DNA of 64,000 nt from a virus, in the IMG/VR virus record IMGVR_UViG_3300007735_000783, positions 1 to 64,000 of that record; one strand, written 5' to 3'. The notes beneath the pieces were generated by a model that was given only the letters and a program-made list of their open reading frames with translations, did not search any database and was not told where the DNA came from. Below are positions 16,101-24,899 of this stretch, piece by piece. How positions within the stretch are numbered: the stretch's first letter is position 1; each line of letters opens with the position of its first letter. The position numbers were made by a program, and so were the translations under genes.

Positions 16101-17063
16101 ACTTGCAGAAGGGCCTGTAATTGTAATTAAACCAGATTTTTGATAAGCAAGATTTAAATTCTTACTTTCTACAACAATGTTGTTTGTTCCAACATTACTT
16201 TGACTTCCGACAATAGTAAAGTTACCGTTAATCGTAACATCGCCATTAAGTTCAAGTTGGTCAAATGTTAGTCTTGGCGGAGCCATGAATTCCGCAGGAA
16301 CTGATTTTGGGGTTCCTGAGTATACCTGTGTGGTATCACTCATATCCTTAAACATAAACAAGTCGTTGTTTGCAACAGTAAACAAACCAGTAACTGTTGG
16401 TAGAGTTGCAGGATCAACAAACATCTTGTTGTAGTAAAGACCGCCTGTTAGAGTATGATCGGCACTTCCCCATGTCATACCAGGACCATGCTTAAATGAA
16501 ATTCCAACTATACCGTTATAGTTACAGTTGCTTCTTCCAGAGATCAATTCAATACCAGTCAATCCAGCAATTTCATAGAGATTTACAGGATTGACTGCTT
16601 CGATTATTTGATTTGTTCGGTCATACCAAGTTTGGAATGTATCCGAAAGAACTAGTTTTTCAATCTTTATTAGGTCTGCACAACCGTATGCGGTTCCACC
16701 GGTTCCACCAAGAGGATCAACACAAGACGGACAGGTTGAAGTTGCACCCATAGGGCCTGTTGGGCCTGCAACATTTCCTGCATTAAATGTAACTCCAGAA
16801 GATAGAGTAAGGATAAGTCTTCCGCCGCTTACAACAGCATTGGTGATATTAACACCAGTAACGCCTGTTGCTCCAGGAGCACCTGTAGCACCTGTAGCAC
16901 CTGTAATACCACGAGCACCAGTAGAACCAATCACACTACCAACATCAACATTATAAGTTAAACCGGCAGGATCGGTTAAATAGTCCTTGACCGTTAATAT
17001 CAAGTGACCATTTGCATCTAGAGCAACACCGTAAATGCTAGTTCCTGTTACGCCGTCTGCCAT
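13188..17063 (-). CDS. Long tail fibre with collagen-like stalks and a phage tail collar domain
   Basis: The 1291-residue protein begins MADGVTGTSIYGVALDANG. Short Gly-x-y runs (GSTGARGITGATGATGAPG near residue 48, and another near 97) look like collagen-type stalks. A collar domain spans about residues 755-960: GLVPVGTIVPYSGD, SWIVCNGGVIRPGQYPELY and TILPDIRSRTVYGAGEG. These match the order in the plus-strand 1164-residue fibre at 51329. NHDDRYVRFDLTGQ around residue 1040 and VGIRTNNPTMSLDVRGSG near 1215 are common fibre shaft phrases. No intramolecular chaperone domain is recognised. Inferred to be a main distal fibre or short-tail-fibre analogue (gp12 role). Confidence 0.65.
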   Translation of the reverse strand: MADGVTGTSIYGVALDANGHLILTVKDYLTDPAGLTYNVDVGSVIGSTGARGITGATGATGAPGATGVTGVNITNAVVSGGRLILTLSSGVTFNAGNVAGPTGPMGATSTCPSCVDPLGGTGGTAYGCADLIKIEKLVLSDTFQTWYDRTNQIIEAVNPVNLYEIAGLTGIELISGRSNCNYNGIVGISFKHGPGMTWGSADHTLTGGLYYNKMFVDPATLPTVTGLFTVANNDLFMFKDMSDTTQVYSGTPKSVPAEFMAPPRLTFDQLELNGDVTINGNFTIVGSQSNVGTNNIVVESKNLNLAYQKSGLITITGPSASIKQLYQIGIVGASAFYDDVANSPGTTSSTIGVVKSITGPANGLTAQVSIGSIFSAGNPDDFQTAGIVRFVSVTGATFSVLSANGATTNFFNDNDLDGAGIIIKGLSGDKYFTWENCSKAWISDKNLGVDTSLGFITARNYRNVCLQGDGLNEFNFYGVSGQSGHVTLRLGHDQAGRWAWSYAHNLAGSPLLLKNDSTTSGSEYTLSTIYGLTTGPHGFTQSVGGTSNMFAKGFNADFLDGAGATTGTPYGNIGEPNEGNPGSTAYSIPISDNRGRINANWLEADSNRIRVYQTAHGLTNGNCIIREVGSVMGPTAAKYIVASPFSNELAEAVGIVVEVIDANQFVYVNSGLATIPVPPDIKPGISLLLAANGGLTTNYGDEPFYIEKTMFMPVAITGSVSDRKATGIVMSQPGFLVGGTSTDQIYAKGLVPVGTIVPYSGDLNLLSDSWIVCNGGVIRPGQYPELYKVIGLTGNSTDNQRYYADVKVTSTSSQNFNDEDGIVSGQNDSLVTMFIKGGTRGFSVSANPVLSQGDLIKLAIYSNVTKSIVTERDARVWSINGSYELAIALRNTAVQAGYTRDDFVTLLNSVKSDKDYSVRLYGRHRTDALSIWGTTILPDIRSRTVYGAGEGSNQYDNGAQMAVGDLVDSLGYSISGGYPSPLGGDTFGGVTGSAGVTGYKYAPGIVTNYIIRATPEVNALILSGHNHDDRYVRFDLTGQSLLHVGSGYTAQNRNNARYNIQALSRETGDVHTGVAGITFSSDGQYKFYSTSSASNATNLEIENPYGWSKIKMGGAGVSVIDMVSPFASTITGATSEYYDLRILNSNDVSIVTGVDLNLRLNVGGATGVLRNWGICITGGTGITGGMVGIRTNNPTMSLDVRGSGIKVGPSLYDGNTTNSAPAWNTVPTQGMFIGGMFNSTGLTTIGVGLSMSNSIFPENPNGIYTVDPGTGITILQGNRVDIQTGFTWKIL

Positions 17064-17067
17064 CTGG

Positions 17068-17292
17068 TTATCCTTCCTTTATCTGATTCAAAATCAGTTC
17101 TACCATTTTTCTCAATTCTTCCATATTTTCTTTGATAGTATTTATTTCCATTTTTAAAGTATTATCTTTTTCTTGTCGTTTTCGCTTTTTTGCTTCATAT
17201 TCTTCTATTTCTATCTTGTTGGTGAAAATCAAAGCCCCATTTTGGGTGTCTCTATAGATAGGTTCGTTTTCCACCTTTATCTTTTCACTCAT
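17068..17292 (-). CDS. Small coiled-coil protein between DUF4815 and fibre genes
   Basis: The 74-residue protein starts MSEKIKVENEPIYRDTQNGALIFTN and then becomes highly charged and helical (EYEAKKRKRQEKDN, then NTIKENMEELRKMVELI), a probable coiled coil over residues 30-72. Small proteins with a similar RDTxxGAL N-terminus and helical tail occur in marine T4-like tail clusters, with no assigned function that I know. Its ATG overlaps the DUF4815 stop by 4 bases, so the two are coupled; it may trimerise or cap a neighbouring fibre. Confidence 0.6.
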   Translation of the reverse strand: MSEKIKVENEPIYRDTQNGALIFTNKIEIEEYEAKKRKRQEKDNTLKMEINTIKENMEELRKMVELILNQIKEG

Positions 17293-20200
17293 GTTGCTAT
17301 TACTCTTAGAGATTTGATTGTTGGAACAACACTCTCTATACTAGAGTTAAACACAATCTTTATAGCAAATGTAGAGAACTTATCCTTGTCATCAACTGTG
17401 AGTGTATATTTGGCTTCTTGATATTCGCCCTCGGCTGTATTTGCGGTAGTTGAGGCGGTCATTTTTGTGTAGCCTCTACTTGAGAAGAATATAGAAGAAT
17501 CGGTTTCATCGGGTAGAGTTCTTGCAAACACTTCTATTGAAGATGGGTATGGATTACTCATTGTGAGATACACATCCAATCGTGTTGCTGGATTTTCTAG
17601 ATTTACCTTCTTTGTGATATATCTAGATTTAGAGCGAGCACTTCCATCCACTAGACGATTATCAGGAGTTTGTTCTCCGTTATCATTAGATGAACCAACC
17701 TTATTATTATTGATTTGATTTTCAACAAACACAACGCAAGCCCTATCCAAGTCTACAACAGGAGAGACATACTTGTTTGTGGTTGTCATGTAAGCATACA
17801 CAGAGGTAAACTGTGTAGTTGGATCAAGTCCTGTAGAATCAGCAGAAATTGAATTTCTTCTAATTATATTCTTGCTTTCCAAAATTTTTGTAACACCAGC
17901 GTTTCCAAATATTCCCTCTTCCACCATATTGATACTTGTTCCAGGTGGATTCATGTTTGGTATATGGAATCTTACCACAGAAGGATTTGTATCTTCTGTT
18001 CCATAATAATTGTTTGGAATATTTGTAATTCTCAATACTGGAGAATTTGCTGTATCAAAAACACAAACATTTACTGTAAACTTCAAGTCTTCATTTTCAA
18101 TTTTTGTCAAAGTATTTTGACCTTGAGCAGCAAACAGGTTTCCTACATTTGGCTGACTTGTTGCAGTATATGAAGGATCGCCTTCTGTTGCGCGATAAAC
18201 CGTATCTCCCATTACTGCGGTGTGTATGGAGAAATCCTGACTGCTTGTTTTGAATGAGAATGAATATTCGTATCCTGGAGCCAAATAAATTGGTGAGGTG
18301 AATGGGAAGTTTGTTCCAGTTCCTGTTGCGTAAGTGGATGTTGTTATATCTCTAGAATAGAGTGTTGCAGTTCCTAGAGGCATAACTTTTGATGGGTGTG
18401 GATAACCATCCGACATTGGTTTCAGCATCAGGGTTATTGGCACACCAGAATTACTATCCTTTGTTGCAAACCATACATTAATACTCTTGATAAAGAATCC
18501 GTAAGGATATAGCGTAGGATCAACAAAGAACGATTGTGATAATGGACTAACTTTACTTCTTGTGGAAGCAGCAGAACCAGTCTTCTTTGTAAATATTTCC
18601 GTTTCAATGTTGCTAGAATTTACACTTTCTCTGAAAGAAGATGTTTTTCTTGTACTTACAATATCATTTTCTTTACTACCATACGATCCTTCTGCATAGA
18701 ACAATTTTTCAGCACAAGTTGTGGTTTGTGATAAATCGTTTGTTGAACTGTCGGAAAGTCTAATCAATCTTGGGCCAATTTTCACATTTCCAGTTTCGTT
18801 CAATAGTATGGCATATTTTGTGCCAGACTTTCCTACACCACCATCTTCGTCAACAACAATATTGTTTGCAGAACTTACAATACTGTAAGCCCCTGCTGTT
18901 GCTCCCTGAACCACTTCGTAGATTGATGATGGAGTTGTATTTCCATCAACAAAGGCGTAAACCTTAGTATATGGCTTAAGACCTTCGGCTTGAACTAGAA
19001 CATAGATGTTTCTTGCGTAGTAATCCAAGTCCTTATTTACAAGATTGGTAGACTTTGATTGGGTTATTGATTCTGGAGTTTGAGAGGTCAAATTATTGAT
19101 TGAAGATGATTTATCATAATTTGATTGTATTGACATGTCTCCAATACTCTTGTTTGAGAGTAATTGATTTGTTTCATCCGAATTACTCTTACCAAACCAA
19201 TTTGACTCCCAATCATTCCATTGAGTTCCGAATCCGTAATAATTGCCAGGACCACTTCCACCTTCTGCTCCTACAGTTCCTCTAACAGAATAGGACCAGT
19301 TATCATTTTCGCCAGAAATGTTTACTCTGACAGTTGGTGTTGCTGTATCCGAGAACCAGAAATCTGATTCTGGATATAGTTTCATATTTCCCAAATAGTC
19401 AAATATTCCATATGGGTTTACTTTTCTACTGGTTGTTGCCAATGCCTGAACAACTCCTGGTGTTTCCGTGTACTGAATTGTGTAAATTCTATCTGCGGTT
19501 ATGCCTGGTGTTGGTTGAGCAGGCGTCACATACGATGACGATGGGAATCTGCTATCCACATCCATTCTATAGATTTTGCTTCGGAATGCTGGTCTCAAAA
19601 TATTGTTTTGATAATCAACAGAAGCATTAAACATTCTATCTGTAACATCGGATATATTATGTCCTCGGAATGAATCAACCAAGATTCCCTTCTTAGGAAC
19701 ATCTATTCCGTTGTCGTCTTCTATTACAGTATTTTTTGCTTCTTGTTCTAATAGACTTAGAGATGTGTAGTACTCAACAGCACCGATTCGCTTTTCAAGA
19801 TTACCTATGTCTTCCATAGTGTATCTCTTATTATTTTGAACTCTAACCGCAACATCATTCTTGGAATAGGTGTATGCTGGATTGAAGAGGGTGTAAAGAG
19901 TCATGTTGTTTGGTTCATCTTTTGGTGTTGGAGCACTAACATCGGAAACTCCCTGAACCAATTTAAACTCTTTATTTCTTGTCAAAACAATTTTGTCTGT
20001 TCTTGGTAGATACCTACTCAAACTTATAAAATTGATGCTGTTGTTTGATGGTATAATATTTGGGTAGAATGTACCATCACTCAATTTATCTGATCTAAAA
20101 TCTACAACATCCGATAGTTTAATAGACTTACCTGTGTCTGAACTTGTGTATGTTGGAATTTGTTCTAAAGGTAATGAGTACGAATCTACCGTGAATGGTG

Positions 20201-22391
20201 CTGCTAAAACGCCTGATGTTGGTCTAGCAAAATATTGCATGGACACCGTTAGTGTTCCTGCTAGTTTTCCTGGAATGTTTCCCGATGTATAGCCTGGAGC
20301 AACAACAATCTTCGACCAATCGTAATAATTATCTCGTTGACCTGTATCAAGAGTGAAGTAGTTGGTAATGTCCCCTGAGACTCCAGTAATAGAAGATACA
20401 CTTACCACATCAACATAATTGTTTAGATACAGGAATTCTTTTCCTAATGATCCTAAACCTGAGGTTCCCACTTCAAATTTAATTTCAGAACCACCTGTTA
20501 CACTTATTGTTGTGCTGGTTAGAGTTTTTGGTCTATACAAATATGTACCACCTTGACCCTGCATTGATACTTCAAAGTTAACTATGCCAGAAACTCCCGT
20601 TGGTCCTGAAGAGATAAAAAGTTGTCCGTAAGAATCTACGGAATTTCCATAAGCATACGCATTAGTTACAGATTGACCAGACAGGTTTATGACTGAAAAA
20701 TTGCTTGCTGGTGAGTAAACTCCAGAAGGATAATTAAAGAATGCTTTGTTTGAATCGGAACCAAGGTTCAAATTGGATATTGAAATTGTATTTGAGCCTG
20801 TAGCATCAAACTTAACTACCTTTGACATTCTTATCAAGTAGTTCACATCACTAATACTTTGTGTTCCATTTCCTGCGGTATGAGGAAACAGTAGCGTGTT
20901 TGTGTAGTCTAAAAGTTCAGCCCCGCCTGTTGGAGAGTAAACACTGAATAGTTGTTGTCCTGTCAATGATGCTGATGTTAGTCCTGCAACAAATATGCTT
21001 CTAACATTTGAGAACACATTGGAACCAGTCATGGATATATCAAATAGGTCTATTCTCCATCGCTTTCCTACAGTTCCTCCAACATATTCAATTCCTCTAA
21101 TGTTTGCATTTCCAATCTGTGAGAATGGTGCGCTGCCTGTAACAGAAGATAGGAAAATTTTAGGGCAACTTGCCACATCAAATGCCGATAGACCATTAGC
21201 AGCAAACCCATAAGGAGAAATTTCACCAAGAACATATGGGCCAACAACTGTTGAAAGTCTAGCGTCTTCGTAATAACGAGTTGTTCTTGGCTTTGGCAAA
21301 TCTAGTTTGGTGGTTCCCTGTGTTTCAAATTCATAGCCATAGATGTATGCTTTGCCTGCTCCAAGTTCAACAGACAAAGTGGCTCCTGTTGGACCGTATA
21401 CAGAATCTGTGATGTTTATTGAAAATGGTTCTACAGTATAATTTCCAGACTCGTCATAAGTTCTTCTAGCCATAGTGTCCACTATGGAAACATAATCTGG
21501 ATATTTTTCTTTCTTTACTACATTTCCTTCTACAATTCTAATAAATTCAATAAAGTTTTCTCTTGAGAAGTTTTCTGTAGATGAACTGTTTGTTGGGGCA
21601 AACTGATATTGTGCCAAATTCAAATCAATTTTATAGCGATCTGCACCTGGTGCAGAATAGTTGTAATAGCCGAATGCTGGATCTTTAAGGGTTTCTTCTT
21701 CTTCTGAACTTACAAATTGTCTGTCAACATTGAATCCGATTCTACTGTTTGCTAGATCGTATTGTCTTATTTGTGTTCCGGTTGTTCCGGTTAACGAATA
21801 TGCTCCGATGGTTTGCTTATCGTTGGCAACAAAGAATCCATCAACATAACGAACACCTTCGCCAACGCTAACAACTACAGCATTACCTAGAGCATTTCCT
21901 GTTATAGAGCCTGAGGTTATTCCAGACAGTTGCATTGAGATACTGCTGCCATCAGATGCTGTTCCGCCAACTGTTAGATTGGAAGAGAATGCAGTTCCGC
22001 CAGAAGTATATTCAAAGAAAATTACAGGAAAATTGTCTATGGTGCTTGCGGATAATCCCGACTCTGCGTGAACTACTCTAGCGTTTGCATAACCATTTGC
22101 GGTCAACAAAGTTCCTATGGTATTTTGTATATCAAGGGTTCCTGTCAATCCTAAAATACGAGCATACTTAACTTTATTTTCTACTACTTCACCACCCAAT
22201 ACAATTGATCCATCGTAAAATACATTGTCACCAAATCTTTGGATTTGATTATGAAGTATACTCTGTATCTGTGTTAGTTCTCTTGCTTGAACTGCGTATC
22301 CAGGTCTAAACAACATACGAATGAATTTCTTCGTTGAATCGTAATCGTCATAATAAGGATCTATGTTGAATATCGTTGGATCGTATGCCAT
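17289..22391 (-). CDS. Giant baseplate/tail structural protein (DUF4815-type)
   Basis: At 1700 residues it is the longest gene of the window. Its first 60 residues (DPYYDDYDSTKKFIRMLFRPGYAVQARELTQ, then ILHNQIQRFGDNVF) are the hallmark of the DUF4815 proteins of marine T4-like phages. The rest is mostly beta-structure with many Ser/Thr/Gly residues and few cysteines. A helical stretch around residues 830-880 (NKRYTMEDIGNLEKRIGAVEYYTSLSLLEQEA) could be a trimer coiled coil. The C-terminus (NPYPSSIEVFARTLPDETD, then YQEAKYTLTVDD) is a typical conserved end. It follows gp8 directly, roughly the place of gp9/gp10 in T4, so a peripheral baseplate or fibre-anchoring role is inferred. Confidence 0.7.
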   Translation of the reverse strand: MAYDPTIFNIDPYYDDYDSTKKFIRMLFRPGYAVQARELTQIQSILHNQIQRFGDNVFYDGSIVLGGEVVENKVKYARILGLTGTLDIQNTIGTLLTANGYANARVVHAESGLSASTIDNFPVIFFEYTSGGTAFSSNLTVGGTASDGSSISMQLSGITSGSITGNALGNAVVVSVGEGVRYVDGFFVANDKQTIGAYSLTGTTGTQIRQYDLANSRIGFNVDRQFVSSEEEETLKDPAFGYYNYSAPGADRYKIDLNLAQYQFAPTNSSSTENFSRENFIEFIRIVEGNVVKKEKYPDYVSIVDTMARRTYDESGNYTVEPFSINITDSVYGPTGATLSVELGAGKAYIYGYEFETQGTTKLDLPKPRTTRYYEDARLSTVVGPYVLGEISPYGFAANGLSAFDVASCPKIFLSSVTGSAPFSQIGNANIRGIEYVGGTVGKRWRIDLFDISMTGSNVFSNVRSIFVAGLTSASLTGQQLFSVYSPTGGAELLDYTNTLLFPHTAGNGTQSISDVNYLIRMSKVVKFDATGSNTISISNLNLGSDSNKAFFNYPSGVYSPASNFSVINLSGQSVTNAYAYGNSVDSYGQLFISSGPTGVSGIVNFEVSMQGQGGTYLYRPKTLTSTTISVTGGSEIKFEVGTSGLGSLGKEFLYLNNYVDVVSVSSITGVSGDITNYFTLDTGQRDNYYDWSKIVVAPGYTSGNIPGKLAGTLTVSMQYFARPTSGVLAAPFTVDSYSLPLEQIPTYTSSDTGKSIKLSDVVDFRSDKLSDGTFYPNIIPSNNSINFISLSRYLPRTDKIVLTRNKEFKLVQGVSDVSAPTPKDEPNNMTLYTLFNPAYTYSKNDVAVRVQNNKRYTMEDIGNLEKRIGAVEYYTSLSLLEQEAKNTVIEDDNGIDVPKKGILVDSFRGHNISDVTDRMFNASVDYQNNILRPAFRSKIYRMDVDSRFPSSSYVTPAQPTPGITADRIYTIQYTETPGVVQALATTSRKVNPYGIFDYLGNMKLYPESDFWFSDTATPTVRVNISGENDNWSYSVRGTVGAEGGSGPGNYYGFGTQWNDWESNWFGKSNSDETNQLLSNKSIGDMSIQSNYDKSSSINNLTSQTPESITQSKSTNLVNKDLDYYARNIYVLVQAEGLKPYTKVYAFVDGNTTPSSIYEVVQGATAGAYSIVSSANNIVVDEDGGVGKSGTKYAILLNETGNVKIGPRLIRLSDSSTNDLSQTTTCAEKLFYAEGSYGSKENDIVSTRKTSSFRESVNSSNIETEIFTKKTGSAASTRSKVSPLSQSFFVDPTLYPYGFFIKSINVWFATKDSNSGVPITLMLKPMSDGYPHPSKVMPLGTATLYSRDITTSTYATGTGTNFPFTSPIYLAPGYEYSFSFKTSSQDFSIHTAVMGDTVYRATEGDPSYTATSQPNVGNLFAAQGQNTLTKIENEDLKFTVNVCVFDTANSPVLRITNIPNNYYGTEDTNPSVVRFHIPNMNPPGTSINMVEEGIFGNAGVTKILESKNIIRRNSISADSTGLDPTTQFTSVYAYMTTTNKYVSPVVDLDRACVVFVENQINNNKVGSSNDNGEQTPDNRLVDGSARSKSRYITKKVNLENPATRLDVYLTMSNPYPSSIEVFARTLPDETDSSIFFSSRGYTKMTASTTANTAEGEYQEAKYTLTVDDKDKFSTFAIKIVFNSSIESVVPTIKSLRVIAT

Positions 22392-22401
22392 TTGTTATCC
22401 T

Positions 22402-24861
22402 TTAGAATTGGAAAATAACCTTTATCTCTTCTTTTTGCTCAATGTTCCTAGTTATAGGTTGAACATTTTGTATGTATATCAGTTCACCGGAACGATATTT
22501 TAACTCTTCTTCGTGGGGTACTCCCGTAACTATTGCGTTTGAAGTTACTCCATTAGAATCTTTAAATTGTATTCTTGTTCCTAAGAATGTTCCTTCAACT
22601 CCGTAGAGTCTTAAAGACCCTTGTGTTGATCCTGTTGCGGAAACCCAATCCACAACATATCCCTTTGCTTGTGAAGTTGATCCTGTTAATCCAAAAACCA
22701 ATGAATTTGCTATAAAGCATGATTCGTTGAATGGATTACTTATAGTAGTTTTTACAGATACAGATGTGGTTTGATCGTATATTGATACAGAATCTCTAAC
22801 AGTTTCACCAACATCCATAATTGTTGCTATGCCCGAAGCCCCGGATGCTCCGCGAATAGGAGTCATAAAGTAATCACACTCAATAAGTCTTTCCAATCTT
22901 GTTGGTATTTTTGAAGGATCTTCTATGTACAAGGTTCCTAAAGAATCTACTCCTGCGGCAGTAACCCATCTATTAATTTTGCCACCAAAGCGACTATTTG
23001 ATATGTTGTTTAATTTATTACCAATACCGCTAACAAACAATCCTGGTCTAAAATCTGTTCCGTCAACACGGAATTCAACACCAGAAGAACCTCCCATAGC
23101 ACCTGGCGCAGGACTTACTTGTAATCGTAAAACTTCTCTGCCTTCTGTTCCTGCAACAATTCGTTGACTTACATCAACAACAGTGAAATCGCCGCTGTTT
23201 AAAAACCCTGTTGTAGAGGAAACAAAAGTATCACAATGAAATTTTCCACCTGTAACAGAATCTACAATCAATTCGGATGTCCCGTAATATCCCGAAACTC
23301 CCTTACTCCAAGAAACTATTCGTCCTAAAGCCGTATCATATCCTGTAATTCCGTTTGCTCCTGTTGCAGCCTGCAATAGAGTTGCACCAACAACAAAAGA
23401 ACCAGTGCTTCCAGCCTCTTGAAACTTTAATCGGAATTGAGGATTTTGTAATTCTGGATTTTTTACTATTCCGAATTGACGATATTTTGTTATTGCGGAA
23501 AGTTTTGTCTTTTCGTCTTGCGTGAAGTCTACAACAACCATGATTGTTGAAGCACCCAATTCTTTAACAGCATTATTTCCATGACCATTCGGAGGAGAAA
23601 TGATTATGTCTGCAACATCATTGATATCGCCAACATATCCGGAAATAAAGGTTAATCCTTTTGTTGCTGAAAAATCTGCTTTTGTATAGTTTATTCCTGT
23701 ATCAACCAACTCAAAAGAATCAACATAAGATTGATTATAGATGTTTTGCGATAAGCAAGTATCAATATTAGTTGTTATGCCTTCACCAAATTTTACAGTC
23801 ATATCTGCTCGTCCAAAATTATTCAGATATGTGTCTTTTGCTAGACCGTCTCCGACTATTTGCAAATTTGGTTGGATAGAAAATTTACTATCGTTTGCTG
23901 ATAATCCCACAGTTAGTGGAGAATCAATAGTAATAGTTCCATAATTTCCTGTTGTGGAGTATGAGTATGATTTTATTTCTCGTCTTTGACCTTCGCCCTG
24001 ACCAGAATCAACAGAGAATATCAAATTGTTATAAAAATTGTTTGCTCCAATTAAGTATGGACTGTATATGCTTATGGAACCTGTATAACCATTTCCATAA
24101 TCCTGTTGAACAGAATTGTTTACATCAGGTTTTACACAATTTATTATAGACAAATATGGTTTATATTTTTCTTTCAATTGAACGAAAGAAACTTCTCCAG
24201 GCACTGCTGCCTGTTGAACATTCCATTGAAGTGTTCTTTCTTCATCTGTAACTTTAAGATAATTTACATATTCAATAGGCATGTAGCCTTGAGTTATTAT
24301 TCTTTGTGTTGCTGATGATCCTACACTTTCGTCGTATACAGTTTTTGTTAAAAACTTACGCTTACTTTCGGGAATCATATACATGAATTTCCAACGATAT
24401 CCATCCGACAGTTTTCTAATCTCTGGATCGGTGTGTGTTGGAGCAACTCTAGATGCTGTGTTATAGTAGTTGTCTATGCACTTGTATACGCGAGTTTCGT
24501 CTACCAAAACATAAAATTTTGATGGATTAGCGTCATTAAATAAATCCAATTGGCTATTATATGGTTCATAAACCGAACCCATCTTCCAATCGTATCTTGG
24601 GATAACCAAGGAAATGTTATCTTGGGTTATTCTTTTTGCTGCAAGTATATCCTGCCAAAAACTAGTTTCGGCAAAATCGGTATCCATAGATTCTGGAATT
24701 GTTAGTATTCCACCACCCGTTATTGCAGATTCGGTTTCCCAAGGTGCAACTCGTCCCATAGTCAGGAAATAGTTGTTTGTTGATGATATATTCATATCCG
24801 CCAACAACATTTCTGCCATGTGTCGTCTATAATTTTGTCTAATTGGTGAACATGATGCCAT
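22402..24861 (-). CDS. gp8: Baseplate wedge protein gp8-like
   Basis: The 819-residue protein should be a wedge subunit of the contractile-tail baseplate. The N-terminal 200 residues carry the gp8 signature in order: NYFLTMGRVAPWE, FWQDILAAKRITQDNISLVIPRYDWKMGSVYEPY, KFYVLVDETRVYKCIDN and LSDGYRWKFMYMIPE. At 819 residues it is more than twice T4 gp8 (334); the extra 450-500 residues are beta-rich Gly/Ser/Thr sequence inserted before the C-terminus, as in other marine T4-like phages. It lies between the gp7-position gene and DUF4815, matching the 6-7-8 order. Confidence 0.75.
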   Translation of the reverse strand: MASCSPIRQNYRRHMAEMLLADMNISSTNNYFLTMGRVAPWETESAITGGGILTIPESMDTDFAETSFWQDILAAKRITQDNISLVIPRYDWKMGSVYEPYNSQLDLFNDANPSKFYVLVDETRVYKCIDNYYNTASRVAPTHTDPEIRKLSDGYRWKFMYMIPESKRKFLTKTVYDESVGSSATQRIITQGYMPIEYVNYLKVTDEERTLQWNVQQAAVPGEVSFVQLKEKYKPYLSIINCVKPDVNNSVQQDYGNGYTGSISIYSPYLIGANNFYNNLIFSVDSGQGEGQRREIKSYSYSTTGNYGTITIDSPLTVGLSANDSKFSIQPNLQIVGDGLAKDTYLNNFGRADMTVKFGEGITTNIDTCLSQNIYNQSYVDSFELVDTGINYTKADFSATKGLTFISGYVGDINDVADIIISPPNGHGNNAVKELGASTIMVVVDFTQDEKTKLSAITKYRQFGIVKNPELQNPQFRLKFQEAGSTGSFVVGATLLQAATGANGITGYDTALGRIVSWSKGVSGYYGTSELIVDSVTGGKFHCDTFVSSTTGFLNSGDFTVVDVSQRIVAGTEGREVLRLQVSPAPGAMGGSSGVEFRVDGTDFRPGLFVSGIGNKLNNISNSRFGGKINRWVTAAGVDSLGTLYIEDPSKIPTRLERLIECDYFMTPIRGASGASGIATIMDVGETVRDSVSIYDQTTSVSVKTTISNPFNESCFIANSLVFGLTGSTSQAKGYVVDWVSATGSTQGSLRLYGVEGTFLGTRIQFKDSNGVTSNAIVTGVPHEEELKYRSGELIYIQNVQPITRNIEQKEEIKVIFQF

Positions 24862-24899
24862 ATGTTATTATCTATAATGAATTTTAATGGTGGATTTTC